Origin: Tepiditoga spiralis
Lineage (GTDB): Bacteria > Thermotogota > Thermotogae > Petrotogales > Petrotogaceae
Direction: 5' to 3'
Assembly: GCF_014701195.1 (NCBI RefSeq)
Contig: NZ_AP018712.1
Span: forward strand, 638,501-702,500
Length of the DNA: 64,000 bases
The position numbers and the translations under genes were made by a program. Below the pieces are notes generated by a model that was given only the letters and a program-made list of their open reading frames with translations, did no database searches and had not been told where the DNA came from. This document shows positions 1-8,888 of the stretch, one piece after another (the stretch's first letter is position 1; every line of letters begins with the position of its first letter).

Positions 1-239
1 TTTACTAAAACATCTATTTTTTCAAATTCTTCTACAACTTTATCTACAAATTCTTTTATTGCATCTCTATCCGTAACATCTAATTTTACACTTCTTATAT
101 TTTCTACCTTATTTAATTCTTCATTTATATTCATATCACAAGCAAAAACCATTTTTGCACCTTCTTGCGCAAACTTTCTTACTATACCTTCACCAATTCC
201 TCTTGCTCCACCTGTTACGACACAAATTTTATCTTCCAT
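1..239 (-). CDS. Short-chain dehydrogenase/reductase, N-terminal part (cut by window edge)
   Basis: Only the first 79 codons are present; the rest lies left of the window. The translated start carries the classical SDR dinucleotide-binding motif TGGARGIG at residues 9-16, an acidic residue (D35) at the end of the second strand, which in this family favours NAD(H) over NADP(H), and the LDVTD motif near residue 54. The gene starts 2 bases after the kamE stop on the same strand, so it is the last visible gene of the lysine-fermentation operon. Its substrate cannot be read from this fragment. Given its neighbours (CoA-transferase, MaoC hydratase), a 3-hydroxybutyryl-CoA/acetoacetyl-CoA oxidoreductase of the FabG/PhaB kind is a reasonable inference, but a 3-oxoacyl-ACP reductase or another alcohol dehydrogenase is possible. 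Confidence 0.8.
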   Translation of the reverse strand, partial: MEDKICVVTGGARGIGEGIVRKFAQEGAKMVFACDMNINEELNKVENIRSVKLDVTDRDAIKEFVDKVVEEFEKIDVLV

Positions 240-241
240 TC

Positions 242-1042
242 TCATTTTTCATTTCCCCCTTCTATTCTTCTAACCATTTCTTGTGCAACATAAGATGCAA
301 CATCATCAGCATAAGAATTTGGTCCAAATCCAGCATCATATCCAAGTTCTTTTACCAATTCATGAGAAATTCTTGGTCCACCTGCAATTAATATTACCTT
401 ATCTCTTATTCCTTCTGCTTCTAAAATTTCTACAAGTTCAGTTAAATTTTTTATATGTATATCTTTTTGTGTTACTGTTTGAGAAACTAATAATACATCT
501 GCATTCATTTCTATTGCCTTTGCTACAAAGTCTTCATTTAAAACTTGACTTCCCATATTTAATGTTTCGAACATTTTATATCTTTCAAGTCCATAATGAC
601 CCGCAAAACCCTTCATATTCATTATTGCATCTATTCCAACAGTATGTGCATCTGTTCCTGTACTTGCACCTATTATAACTATTTTTCTTCCTATATGTTC
701 TTTTATATATTCGTCTGTTTCTTTCATACTCCAAGTTGTAGATTCTACTTTTGGTACATGAATTGTTGTATAGTCTACTGTATGAGTACAGCTTCCATAA
801 CATACAAAGTATGTAAAACCTTTAGTCAATTCTTTAGAATACACAACTTGTGGATTTTCAAACCCCATTTTTTTCATTAATTGCTTTGCTGCTTCTGATG
901 CTTCATCTCCATAGGGTACTGGAAGCGTAAAACTCAATTGTGTCTTACCATCATTCATTGTATCTCCATATGGTTTTATAGCTTTTAAATTCAATGTTTT
1001 ATCAAAGTCTTTACTACTCATAGAATATAATCCACCGCTCAT
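242..1042 (-). CDS. kamE: Lysine 5,6-aminomutase beta subunit
   Basis: This is the small subunit of the adenosylcobalamin- and PLP-dependent D-lysine/beta-lysine 5,6-aminomutase, which moves the terminal amino group to give 3,5-diaminohexanoate. The 266-residue protein has the B12-binding motif DAHTVG at 131-136, with His133 as the expected lower cobalt ligand. Lys144 (in MNMKG) sits exactly where the Clostridium sticklandii enzyme forms its PLP Schiff base. A glycine-rich IAGGP stretch near residue 220 belongs to the Rossmann-like B12 fold. The gene overlaps the 3' end of kamD by 4 bases, as expected for translational coupling of the two subunits of one enzyme. Length and key residues match the family. 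Confidence 0.96.
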   Translation of the reverse strand: MSGGLYSMSSKDFDKTLNLKAIKPYGDTMNDGKTQLSFTLPVPYGDEASEAAKQLMKKMGFENPQVVYSKELTKGFTYFVCYGSCTHTVDYTTIHVPKVESTTWSMKETDEYIKEHIGRKIVIIGASTGTDAHTVGIDAIMNMKGFAGHYGLERYKMFETLNMGSQVLNEDFVAKAIEMNADVLLVSQTVTQKDIHIKNLTELVEILEAEGIRDKVILIAGGPRISHELVKELGYDAGFGPNSYADDVASYVAQEMVRRIEGGNEK

Positions 1043-2598
1043 GGTCTTTCACCTTCTAACATCTTTTTTATAAATGGATTAAAATAATTGTTACCTTTTT
1101 CCACAACTCCATTTAAACCTTTTCCACCATCAATAGGTCTTTTTATAGCTGCAAAGGTCCCTTTTTCAAGTGATTTAAATAGACCATCTTCTACCATTTT
1201 TTCAAGCAATTCTGTAGCATCATTTAAAACCTTTTGTGCTCTTTGTTGAATTATTCCATCTTTTTTAAATTCAACTTCACTTCCTAAATCTTTCATATTA
1301 TTGAATATATACTTTGCATTTTCAATAGATAAATATCTATCAGACATAAATGGTGTATGTAAAGCTTCTGTCAACATACCAAGAAGTTGTATTCCTTGTC
1401 CAGTCCATATTGATACTTCATTGAATAGTGCATCTTGTACATGACCTCTAAATATATTTCCTGTCATGAACTTTGTTGGTGGCATATATTTCAATGGAGC
1501 CTTTGGAAAGATTTCTCTCAACATTTGTGCTTGAGCTAATTCATATAAAAATCCATTTGTTAATTCTGGATTCATTTCAAATGCATGTCCCAATCCCATT
1601 TGTTCTTCAGGTATTCCTGCCATCAATGCAAGTTGTTCATTTATAAAATCTGATGCAAGAACTGTATGAGCTTCTTCAACAGCATCTGCTGTTGTTAAGT
1701 AATTATCTTCTCCCGTGTTTATTATTACTCCTGCAAATCCATTTATTACTCTTGAAAAAAACTGATCAACAAGAGTTCTCTTCATGTTTATATCTCTAAA
1801 CAATATTCCATAAAGAGCATCATTGAGCATTACATCAAGTCTTTCAAATGCACCCATAGCTGCTATTTCTGGCATACACAATCCAGAACAATAATTACAA
1901 AGTCTTATGTATCTACCAACTTCTTCTCCAACTTCGTCGAGTGCTTCTCTCATTATTTTAAAATTTGCTTGTGTTGCCATTGTTCCTCCAAAACCTTCTG
2001 TTGTTGGTCCATATGGAACATAATCTAAAAGACTTTGTCCTGTTGTTCTTATAACTGCAACTATATCTGCTCCTTGCCTTGCTGCAGCTTGTGCTTGAAC
2101 AACATCTTCATATATATTTCCTGTAGCAACTATTACGTATAAATAAGGTTTTGACCCTTCACCTATTGTACTCAAATATTCATTTCTTTTTTCTCTGTTT
2201 TTTCTAAGTTTTTCAACAGTTGCATTTATATTTGGTTCTATTGTTTCTTTTATCTTTTCAATTGGATTCATCTTCAATTTTGTTATATCTAATTCTTCAT
2301 TTGCTATTTTTTCTGCTATTTCTTGTGGAGTTAATCCCATTTCTATCATAGCGTTTCCCATAAAAAATAACACACCTTCAGATAAAACTCCATTTTCTTT
2401 TAATTGATCCACAACAACGTTTGGTAATGGTACATCTTCATTGTTAACACCATCTATTTCTAATAATCTACATATTGTCCTTTCTACTGCTACTGTAGTA
2501 TGCTTTTCTACAAAGTTTTGAACATCAAGTGCTATTTCTTTTGAAAGTTTTCTTGCGTATTCTATTTTATTAAGGTCGAGTCCGAGTTTACTCTTCAT
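1039..2598 (-). CDS. kamD: Lysine 5,6-aminomutase alpha subunit
   Basis: This is the large catalytic TIM-barrel subunit (519 residues) that pairs with KamE and holds the substrate and cofactor pocket. It is recognised by overall similarity to the KamD/OraE family, including the internal segments around GPTTEGFGGT and YCSGLCMPE, and by its position directly upstream of kamE with a 4-base overlap. It overlaps the end of kamC by 11 bases. Length is normal for the family and no break is seen. In the pathway it acts after KamA, converting beta-lysine (3,6-diaminohexanoate) to 3,5-diaminohexanoate in the cytoplasm. The enzyme suffers suicide inactivation, which explains the reactivase genes immediately upstream. 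Confidence 0.96.
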   Translation of the reverse strand: MKSKLGLDLNKIEYARKLSKEIALDVQNFVEKHTTVAVERTICRLLEIDGVNNEDVPLPNVVVDQLKENGVLSEGVLFFMGNAMIEMGLTPQEIAEKIANEELDITKLKMNPIEKIKETIEPNINATVEKLRKNREKRNEYLSTIGEGSKPYLYVIVATGNIYEDVVQAQAAARQGADIVAVIRTTGQSLLDYVPYGPTTEGFGGTMATQANFKIMREALDEVGEEVGRYIRLCNYCSGLCMPEIAAMGAFERLDVMLNDALYGILFRDINMKRTLVDQFFSRVINGFAGVIINTGEDNYLTTADAVEEAHTVLASDFINEQLALMAGIPEEQMGLGHAFEMNPELTNGFLYELAQAQMLREIFPKAPLKYMPPTKFMTGNIFRGHVQDALFNEVSIWTGQGIQLLGMLTEALHTPFMSDRYLSIENAKYIFNNMKDLGSEVEFKKDGIIQQRAQKVLNDATELLEKMVEDGLFKSLEKGTFAAIKRPIDGGKGLNGVVEKGNNYFNPFIKKMLEGERP

Positions 2599-3961
2599 CT
2601 AAACCCTCCTTTTTTAGTATTTTTTCTGCAATATCTATCAATTCATTATCTATATTCAATAGTTTTGCTATTGTTAAAGCTTCTTCTGGAATTTTATCTT
2701 CTTCATCTTCTATTAATGCATAGTCTATGTATTCATCTATTCTTTTATGATCTATTGATTCATTTAATTTTTCTTTTATTAATCCTTTAACTCTCAACTT
2801 TCTTACATTTTCATTTTTAGTAACATTGTAATGAGTTGCTATGTAAGTAAGCGAATCATTGCTATTTAAGTATCTTATTACTGCTTTAACTATTGCTTTT
2901 CCTTCATGAGGATTTGTACTTCTTGCTAGTTCATCTAATAATATTAAGCATGATTTTTCTTTTTTTGAATACGTTAAAGCTTCATTCAATTGAATCATTT
3001 CTGATGCATACGAAGATAATCCAGATAAAGAAGATTGATAATCTCCAGTTTGTAAAAATACTTTTTTTACTGGTCTTATCTTTGCACTTTCTGCTGGAAT
3101 AAAAAATCCCATTTGAAACATATACTGACAAAGTGCTAATGTTTTTAAAATAACTGTTTTTCCAGACATATTTGCACCAGTAATTATATTTACTCCTGTT
3201 TTTACATTTACATTTATTTTTTGATATCTTTTCCCTTTTTTCTCTAAAATATCTTTTATTTCTGGATTAAAAAAACTTTTATATTCTGTTTCTTCTGATA
3301 TCTCTGGTTCACAAAGATCTAATTTTTCTATTTGTTTTGCTTTTGCAATTAAAAGATCTAAATAAGCTATTTTATTTATACAACTTTCTAAGTTTTTAGA
3401 ATATTTTATTAGCTGTTTTGTTAGCTTTTCTCTAATTTCATCTTCGAGCTCAACTTCTATTTCGTAAAGTTTTTCTTTTTCTTCCTCTGAAGCCTTACTT
3501 TTCTTTTTTCTAAGATTTTTTAATTCTTCTGAATATTCATCACAAATATAAAATGATGGTATCTTATAACCTTCAGGATCAAGAATTTCAACGACTTCAT
3601 TTAAAGAATCCAAAGATATGATACTTATTTCATTTTTTATTAGTTCTCTTAATTCTTCTGAAATTATTGAAAAAGTTTTTATTTCAAATAATTCTACATC
3701 ATCTAATATATATTCATTCTTTAATCTCTTTATAGTTGTTGTTATATCTCTAACTTTCATTAAAGAATGACAAATTTCAGATACTTTTTTTTTATTTTTC
3801 ATGTAAAATTCAAAAACTTCTTTAGTTGCGTTTATTTCTTTTTTTATTTCTTTTTCATCAGTCAAAAACTCTAATTTTTTTAATTTTTTATAACCTATTG
3901 GAGTTATCAACTCTAATGTATTAAATATGTACTCTAAACCTATTATCTTTTTATTTTTCAT
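2588..3961 (-). CDS. kamC: Lysine 5,6-aminomutase reactivase, MutS-like ATPase subunit KamC
   Basis: This 457-residue protein resembles the core and ATPase parts of MutS but lacks the DNA mismatch-binding domain. The Walker A motif GANMSGKT is at 262-269, the Walker B stretch LILLDE follows near 340, and a charged coiled-coil segment lies at about 145-185. In lysine fermenters such MutS-like proteins are encoded beside the aminomutase and are annotated as the ATPase part of the KamB-KamC reactivating factor, thought to replace damaged cobalamin. Here it sits between kamB (4-base overlap) and kamD (11-base overlap), so a role in aminomutase maintenance rather than DNA repair is strongly suggested by context. 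The biochemical role is family knowledge, not something seen here. Confidence 0.88.
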   Translation of the reverse strand: MKNKKIIGLEYIFNTLELITPIGYKKLKKLEFLTDEKEIKKEINATKEVFEFYMKNKKKVSEICHSLMKVRDITTTIKRLKNEYILDDVELFEIKTFSIISEELRELIKNEISIISLDSLNEVVEILDPEGYKIPSFYICDEYSEELKNLRKKKSKASEEEKEKLYEIEVELEDEIREKLTKQLIKYSKNLESCINKIAYLDLLIAKAKQIEKLDLCEPEISEETEYKSFFNPEIKDILEKKGKRYQKINVNVKTGVNIITGANMSGKTVILKTLALCQYMFQMGFFIPAESAKIRPVKKVFLQTGDYQSSLSGLSSYASEMIQLNEALTYSKKEKSCLILLDELARSTNPHEGKAIVKAVIRYLNSNDSLTYIATHYNVTKNENVRKLRVKGLIKEKLNESIDHKRIDEYIDYALIEDEEDKIPEEALTIAKLLNIDNELIDIAEKILKKEGLDEE

Positions 3962-4956
3962 ACTGTTTCTTCCCTTACATTTATTACTGGAACAGTAGTC
4001 AATTCTTGTATGTTATTTTTTAATTCTAATGAATTTAAAGTGTATCCATTTGGTGATGTTGGATTTACTGTAACAGCAATTAACTTGGTTTTTTTTAATA
4101 CCTTTAAGGTTCCACCACGTTTTTTAAATATAGATAAAACTTCTGGAGTTACAAAAATTTTTGTAAAGTCTTTTACTACAACTGTTATTTTTTTTATATT
4201 TTTTTGTTTTGATAAATATTTTAAGAACTTGTCTGTAATTGAGCCCGTTGTATATATTGTATTTCCATAAGAAAAAAAATCTTCTTCTAATTTTTCAAAG
4301 TTCAATATTGATTTTATTGAAAGTTTTTTTATTTCTTTACTTTCATTTATCATATACACACCATTCTTTAAGCTTTTAAGATGAGTCATACCGAACTCTT
4401 CAATATTTATTAAGTTTATCGTGTGCTTAGTTTTTTTTACAAGTTCTTTCATATTTATTGTTAGAGCAGCTCCAGTGGCAAGAACCATTCCTTCAGTTAT
4501 AGCAGGTGAAGATGGACTCAATCTCGATATTGCACCATCAACCAGTGTTAAGGTTGTTCCAAAACCATTTATCTTATCTATTGTCTGTTTTATCCACACA
4601 GTATCTTGTGGACCTGCCAACAATACCTTTCCTTCTTCAAGAGCTCGTGCAATCACAACTCTTCCTATTGATGTCGTTTTAGCACTCACATCTAAGATTT
4701 CTGAAGTAAATTTTTTGGCTTTATAAAATTTTTCAGCAGTTGCAAATATCATATTTTTGTATATTTTTATTTCTGGTTTTGGTGTTTGAGTCACTTGATC
4801 TGTACTTTCACCGTCTATTCCAATAGAAGTCATTCCTATATTTTCATTTTTTAATCTCTTTATTATATAGTTCAAAGTTTCCGTTTTTCCAGTATTTTTT
4901 TGAAGTCCTACAACCGATAAACTTTTTAATTTTTTTATTTCTTCTATAAAAGGCAA
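3958..4956 (-). CDS. kamB: Lysine 5,6-aminomutase reactivase subunit KamB
   Basis: The 332-residue product begins with a P-loop, GLQKNTGKTE at 17-26, so it may also bind a nucleotide. The remainder has no familiar domain that can be read by eye. Identity rests on its position: it directly precedes kamC (4-base overlap) in an operon with kamA, kamD and kamE, as in clostridial lysine-fermentation clusters, where the two proteins are named as a reactivase pair for the 5,6-aminomutase. The gene starts 3 bases after the stop of the MaoC gene. Alternative readings, such as a general GTPase-like chaperone, cannot be excluded from sequence alone. Confidence 0.8.
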   Translation of the reverse strand: MPFIEEIKKLKSLSVVGLQKNTGKTETLNYIIKRLKNENIGMTSIGIDGESTDQVTQTPKPEIKIYKNMIFATAEKFYKAKKFTSEILDVSAKTTSIGRVVIARALEEGKVLLAGPQDTVWIKQTIDKINGFGTTLTLVDGAISRLSPSSPAITEGMVLATGAALTINMKELVKKTKHTINLINIEEFGMTHLKSLKNGVYMINESKEIKKLSIKSILNFEKLEEDFFSYGNTIYTTGSITDKFLKYLSKQKNIKKITVVVKDFTKIFVTPEVLSIFKKRGGTLKVLKKTKLIAVTVNPTSPNGYTLNSLELKNNIQELTTVPVINVREETV

Positions 4957-4959
4957 AGT

Positions 4960-5370
4960 TTATTCTCCTTTAAAAAGAACTAATGCTTCTCCATCAACTG
5001 CAAGTTTTCCTTTTTCATTGAAAACTTTTGTAGATAATAGAATTCTTGATTTTTCATCATATTTTTCTTTTACTTCAACAGATATTTTTATTTTTTCACC
5101 TATATATACAGGTTTTAAAAATTTAGTATCTTGCTTTAAGTATATAGTTCCTGGTCCAGGAAATTCCATTCCAAGAACAGCTGATATTTGTCCAACAACT
5201 AATATACCATGAGCAATTCTTGCTTTAAATATACTGTTTTTAGCAAACTCTTCGTCAAGATGAACTGGGTTTTTATCCCCAGTTATCTCGGCAAAGGTTT
5301 CTACCATATTTGATGTTATTGTCTTTTCTATTTCATATATATCATTTAATTTTATATCTTCATACTTCAT
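4960..5370 (-). CDS. MaoC-like (R)-specific enoyl-CoA hydratase
   Basis: This 136-residue single hot-dog domain carries the (R)-hydratase signature around ITGDKNPVHLD. Asp32 and His37 match the catalytic Asp/His pair of PhaJ-type hydratases. Such enzymes interconvert trans-2-enoyl-CoA and (R)-3-hydroxyacyl-CoA, so crotonyl-CoA, the product of Kal in this operon, is the obvious candidate substrate. It lies between kamA (gap 2 bases) and kamB (gap 3 bases), fully embedded in the lysine operon, although it is not part of the textbook pathway. Together with the NAD-type SDR at the end of the operon it could divert crotonyl-CoA to acetoacetyl-CoA. The substrate is inferred. Confidence 0.88.
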   Translation of the reverse strand: MKYEDIKLNDIYEIEKTITSNMVETFAEITGDKNPVHLDEEFAKNSIFKARIAHGILVVGQISAVLGMEFPGPGTIYLKQDTKFLKPVYIGEKIKISVEVKEKYDEKSRILLSTKVFNEKGKLAVDGEALVLFKGE

Positions 5371-5372
5371 AA

Positions 5373-6629
5373 TTACACCTTCTCATGATGAGATCTTTTA
5401 TGTCTTTCAAGATTTGCTGGTTCCAAACTTATATGTTCGTGATTGTGGAATAATCCAGCAACACCATGAATTTGATATTTTTTTCTATATTCTGAATCAT
5501 CTACATCTGTTGTTGTATCTTCTGGTTCATGATAAGTCGTTATAACTCCTTCGTAGTTTCTTAAAATAACTGTTTTATCTGTTTGAGATATTAAGTATTG
5601 TGGCATAACTCTCGTCTTTCCTCCACCACCTGGGGCATCAACAACAAAACTTGGAATACAAAAACCTGAAGTATGTCCCATGAGTGCTTCTATTATTCCA
5701 ATTCCTTTACTTACAGATGTTCTAAAGTGTTCTATACCTTGTGAAAGATCACATTGATAAATGTAGTATGGTCTTACTCTAATTTCAACAAGTCTGTGAA
5801 CAAGTTCCATCATTATAAATTCACTATCATTTATACCTCTCAAAAGAACGCTTTGGTTACCTAAAGGTATTCCTGCATCTGCTAATTTTCTACAAGCTTC
5901 TGTTGATTCTGGAGTTATTTCTTTTGGATGATTAAAGTGTGTATTTAACCACAATGGATGATATTTTTTCAACATATCAACTAGTTCATCAGTTATAACT
6001 TGTGGGAATACAACAGGAGTTCTTGTACCTATTCTTATAACTTCAACGTGATCTATCTTTCTTAATTCTTTTAATATGTATTCAAGCATAGGTATTCCTA
6101 CCATCAATGCATCTCCACCAGAGAGCAATACATCTCTTACTTGTGGTGTTCTTCTTATATAATCAATTGCTTGATTTATTTCTTCCATCTTCTTTGATGC
6201 ATCTGTTTGACCAGCAAATCTTCTTCTTGTACAATGTCTACAGTACATAGAACACATATCTGTTATTAAAAACAATACTCTATCTGGATATCTGTGAGTA
6301 ATACAAGGAGCTGGTGAATCTTCATCTTCATGAAGTGGATCGAGCATATCCCATTCTCCTTTTATTATTTCTTTTGCACTTGGAACAGCTTGTCTTCTTA
6401 TAGGACACTTTGGATTATCTGGATCCATTAAAGAAGCATAATAAGGAGTTATTGCCATTCTCAATGTTTTAAGTGCATTGTGTACACCTTTTTCTTCTTC
6501 TTCAGTTAAGTTTATTACTTGTTTCAATTGTTCTACTGTTGTTATTCTATTTTGAATTTGCCATTTCCAATCATTCCATTGTTCATCAGTTACATCTTTC
6601 CATAAAGGTATTTCTTTATATGATCTCAT
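5373..6629 (-). CDS. kamA: L-lysine 2,3-aminomutase (radical SAM)
   Basis: This enzyme converts L-lysine to L-beta-lysine, the first step of the pathway, using a [4Fe-4S] cluster, S-adenosylmethionine and PLP. In the 418-residue product the cluster-binding CxxxCxxC is Cys126, Cys130 and Cys133. The PGGGGK motif places the PLP lysine at 338, one residue from Lys337 of the Clostridium subterminale enzyme. Asp294 and Asp331 match the substrate-binding aspartates. The start has a strong GGGGG Shine-Dalgarno sequence about 7 bases upstream. The length is that of a true catabolic KamA rather than the shorter EpmB/AblA types, although ablA-like use cannot be excluded without the context; here the context is decisive. 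Confidence 0.96.
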   Translation of the reverse strand: MRSYKEIPLWKDVTDEQWNDWKWQIQNRITTVEQLKQVINLTEEEEKGVHNALKTLRMAITPYYASLMDPDNPKCPIRRQAVPSAKEIIKGEWDMLDPLHEDEDSPAPCITHRYPDRVLFLITDMCSMYCRHCTRRRFAGQTDASKKMEEINQAIDYIRRTPQVRDVLLSGGDALMVGIPMLEYILKELRKIDHVEVIRIGTRTPVVFPQVITDELVDMLKKYHPLWLNTHFNHPKEITPESTEACRKLADAGIPLGNQSVLLRGINDSEFIMMELVHRLVEIRVRPYYIYQCDLSQGIEHFRTSVSKGIGIIEALMGHTSGFCIPSFVVDAPGGGGKTRVMPQYLISQTDKTVILRNYEGVITTYHEPEDTTTDVDDSEYRKKYQIHGVAGLFHNHEHISLEPANLERHKRSHHEKV

Positions 6630-6641
6630 ATTATATCCCCC

Positions 6642-7676
6642 TTATACGTATAATTTTTCAAAAAGATTTCTTATATCTTCAGATTCTCTTATTATCTGAA
6701 GGGTCAAGTCAGCATGTCCTTTTGTATAACCATTTCCAACCATCATAGTTATATCCTTTCCAACGCCTTCAGCACCTAAAGCCGCTTTTGTGAATGATGT
6801 TGCCATTGAAAAGAAGTAAACAATACCTTCATCTTTTGTAATTAAAATTGAGGACATTTCAGTCGATTCTATATTAACATTGTTTATTGTTATATCACAA
6901 AATTCACCATCAGTAACTTCTTTAACCTTTTCATACACTTCAACTGGTTTTGTTGCATCAGCAACTATTACATGATGTGCAAGATTCATATCTTTTATTC
7001 TCTTTGCATTTTCTTCTGAATATTCAACAACTATTACCTTTCCATCTTTTCCAGCTTGTTTCATTGCTTCATAAGAACACAATACTCCGGATTTTCCACC
7101 TCCGCCTATTATACAAACAGTATTACCAGGTTTTACAAGTTTTGCAACTTGAGCAGGTGCTCCTGCAACATCGAGAGCTGCTAAAGCTAATTTTTCTGGT
7201 ATGTCATTTGGTAAAACAGCATACAAACCACTTTCAAATAAAATAGCTTGTCCATCAATATCAACTTGATCATTGTTGATATTCACTTTTTTTATTTTTT
7301 CAATTTTTAGTGGAGTAAGAGATAATGAAACTAATGTAGCTATTTTATCTCCAATTTTTAAGCTTTTATCTGGAAAATCAGGGCCTATTTCTTTTATAGT
7401 TCCTATGAGCATTCCTCCAGATCCCGTAACTGGATTTTGCATCTTTCCTCTTTCATTTACTATATCTAAAATCATTTTTTCCATTTTAGATATGTCTTTT
7501 TCGCAAGCTTTTTTTATTTGTGTAAAACTTGCTGAATCGATATTCAAAGTTTGAACATCAATGAGTAGTTCATTGGATCTTATTTGCATGGTGTTGTCAA
7601 TTTTCTTTGCAGCTTGTGGGAGCATTCCAACAGGCTCAATAACTCTGTGTGTTCCGAATGGGCATCCTTTTTCCAT
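6642..7676 (-). CDS. kdd: L-erythro-3,5-diaminohexanoate dehydrogenase
   Basis: Kdd oxidatively deaminates 3,5-diaminohexanoate to 5-amino-3-oxohexanoate with NAD(P)+. The 344-residue protein begins with the family-typical MEKGCPFGTHR segment and has a Rossmann nucleotide-binding glycine cluster, GGGGKSG, at 191-197 followed by VVEYSEENA. It is placed directly between kce (gap 2 bases) and kamA (gap 12 bases) in the expected gene order. Nothing is missing relative to the described family. It acts in the cytoplasm and is one of the reductant-producing steps of the pathway. Confidence 0.94.
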   Translation of the reverse strand: MEKGCPFGTHRVIEPVGMLPQAAKKIDNTMQIRSNELLIDVQTLNIDSASFTQIKKACEKDISKMEKMILDIVNERGKMQNPVTGSGGMLIGTIKEIGPDFPDKSLKIGDKIATLVSLSLTPLKIEKIKKVNINNDQVDIDGQAILFESGLYAVLPNDIPEKLALAALDVAGAPAQVAKLVKPGNTVCIIGGGGKSGVLCSYEAMKQAGKDGKVIVVEYSEENAKRIKDMNLAHHVIVADATKPVEVYEKVKEVTDGEFCDITINNVNIESTEMSSILITKDEGIVYFFSMATSFTKAALGAEGVGKDITMMVGNGYTKGHADLTLQIIRESEDIRNLFEKLYV

Positions 7677-7678
7677 AT

Positions 7679-8497
7679 TTACTTACCTCCAATTCCTAAT
7701 ATTTTTCTGGCTTCTTCTGGCGTTGCTACTTCTCTTCCTAGTTCTCTTGAAATATTTGCAATTCTTTGAACTAGTTGGGCGTTTGAAGTAGCTAATTCTC
7801 CTTTTTTATAATAAATATTATCTTCAAAACCTACTCTTACATGACCTCCCATGAGTATTGCATGAACAGCTAGTGAAAGTTCATACCTTCCTATTCCTGC
7901 AACAGTCCAAGTACTACCATGTGGAATATGATTTACTAAGTACAATAAATCATCTATTTCTCCTGGAATAGCTCCTGGAACTCCCATAACAAAGTCAAAA
8001 TGTATTGGTGTTCTTAAAATTTCTTTTTTTAATAATCTTAAAGCGTTGTTTATGTGTCCTCTTTCAAAGACTTCTATTTCTGGTTTTATTTTTCTTTCAT
8101 ACATCTCTTTTGCAAACTTTTCTATGTATTCAGAACTGTTCACAAATATGTCTTCTCCAAAATTTGTTGTTCCAGCAGACAATGTTGCCATTTCTGGATT
8201 TAACTTTAATGGTTGCATTCTTTCTTCAAACTTATGCCAAACTGCACCACCTGTCGATGGTTGAAAAATAACATTACATTTTTTTTCAACTTTTTCCTTT
8301 ATTTCTTTATAAACATCATAAGATTGTGTTGGATTGCCTTCTTTATCTCTTGCATGAACATGTATTATTGAAGCACCTACTTCATAACACTTCAATGCTT
8401 CTTCTGCTATTTCATCTGGAGTTAATGGTAAGTTTGGTTGTTGCTCTCTTGTTACTTCAGCACCAGTAACTGCTGCCGTTATTATTAATTTTTCCAT
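7679..8497 (-). CDS. kce: 3-keto-5-aminohexanoate cleavage enzyme (BKACE family)
   Basis: Kce condenses 5-amino-3-oxohexanoate with acetyl-CoA to give acetoacetate and 3-aminobutyryl-CoA. It is a Zn-dependent TIM-barrel BKACE (formerly DUF849) enzyme. An upstream in-frame start at 8542 exists, but ATG at 8497 is preferred: it follows an AAGGAAG-type ribosome site, does not run into kal, and gives MEKLIITAAVTGAE as in the characterised enzyme. With this start the zinc ligands are His46 and His48, the same numbers as in the Cloacamonas enzyme, and Glu225 in the VGFEDN segment is the third ligand. The product is 272 residues. The gene starts 4 bases after kal. Confidence 0.95.
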   Translation of the reverse strand: MEKLIITAAVTGAEVTREQQPNLPLTPDEIAEEALKCYEVGASIIHVHARDKEGNPTQSYDVYKEIKEKVEKKCNVIFQPSTGGAVWHKFEERMQPLKLNPEMATLSAGTTNFGEDIFVNSSEYIEKFAKEMYERKIKPEIEVFERGHINNALRLLKKEILRTPIHFDFVMGVPGAIPGEIDDLLYLVNHIPHGSTWTVAGIGRYELSLAVHAILMGGHVRVGFEDNIYYKKGELATSNAQLVQRIANISRELGREVATPEEARKILGIGGK

Positions 8498-8501
8498 TAT
8501 T

Positions 8502-8885
8502 TCACTTCCTTTGTGAATCTTTTGGTACAACACATGTTCCACTTGCTCTACAAACTACAACTGGTTCTTCAAGAACATCGGCTGCCGATTCAGAAATGTC
8601 TGGTCTTGGAACAATCACTTTTCTTGCTTCAAAAATCATTTTTCTTGATGTATTACCTGTTTTAATTATTTCACCAGTTGCTTCTATAAAATCACCTGCA
8701 TAAACTGGCGCCATAAATTCAACCATATCATATGCTTTAAATAATCCTTCATCTCCATCATTTCTTATTAAAAGTTCTGTTGCAACATCACCAAAGAGTT
8801 GTAACATTTTTGCTCCATCAACCAAGTTACCTCCATAGTGTGCATCATGAGAACTCATTCTAACTCTTATCATAACTTTTTCCAT
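8502..8885 (-). CDS. kal: 3-aminobutyryl-CoA ammonia-lyase
   Basis: This small (127-residue) hot-dog-fold enzyme removes ammonia from L-3-aminobutyryl-CoA to give crotonyl-CoA. It is recognised by the typical N-terminal [19 protein letters not shown] segment and the hot-dog core [19 protein letters not shown], and by its position between atoA (gap 3 bases) and kce. It is the step that yields the crotonyl-CoA which the MaoC hydratase of this operon could use. Length matches the family. The final dozen residues beyond CRASGTCVV are slightly variable but unremarkable. Confidence 0.94.
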   Translation of the reverse strand: MEKVMIRVRMSSHDAHYGGNLVDGAKMLQLFGDVATELLIRNDGDEGLFKAYDMVEFMAPVYAGDFIEATGEIIKTGNTSRKMIFEARKVIVPRPDISESAADVLEEPVVVCRASGTCVVPKDSQRK

Positions 8886-8888
8886 GTT

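Noticed and set aside
283-678. Long plus-strand open frames opposite kamE, rich in Leu, His and Gln
   Set aside because: These are antisense shadows of an A/T-rich coding gene; no ribosome site or promoter, and the residues are low complexity.
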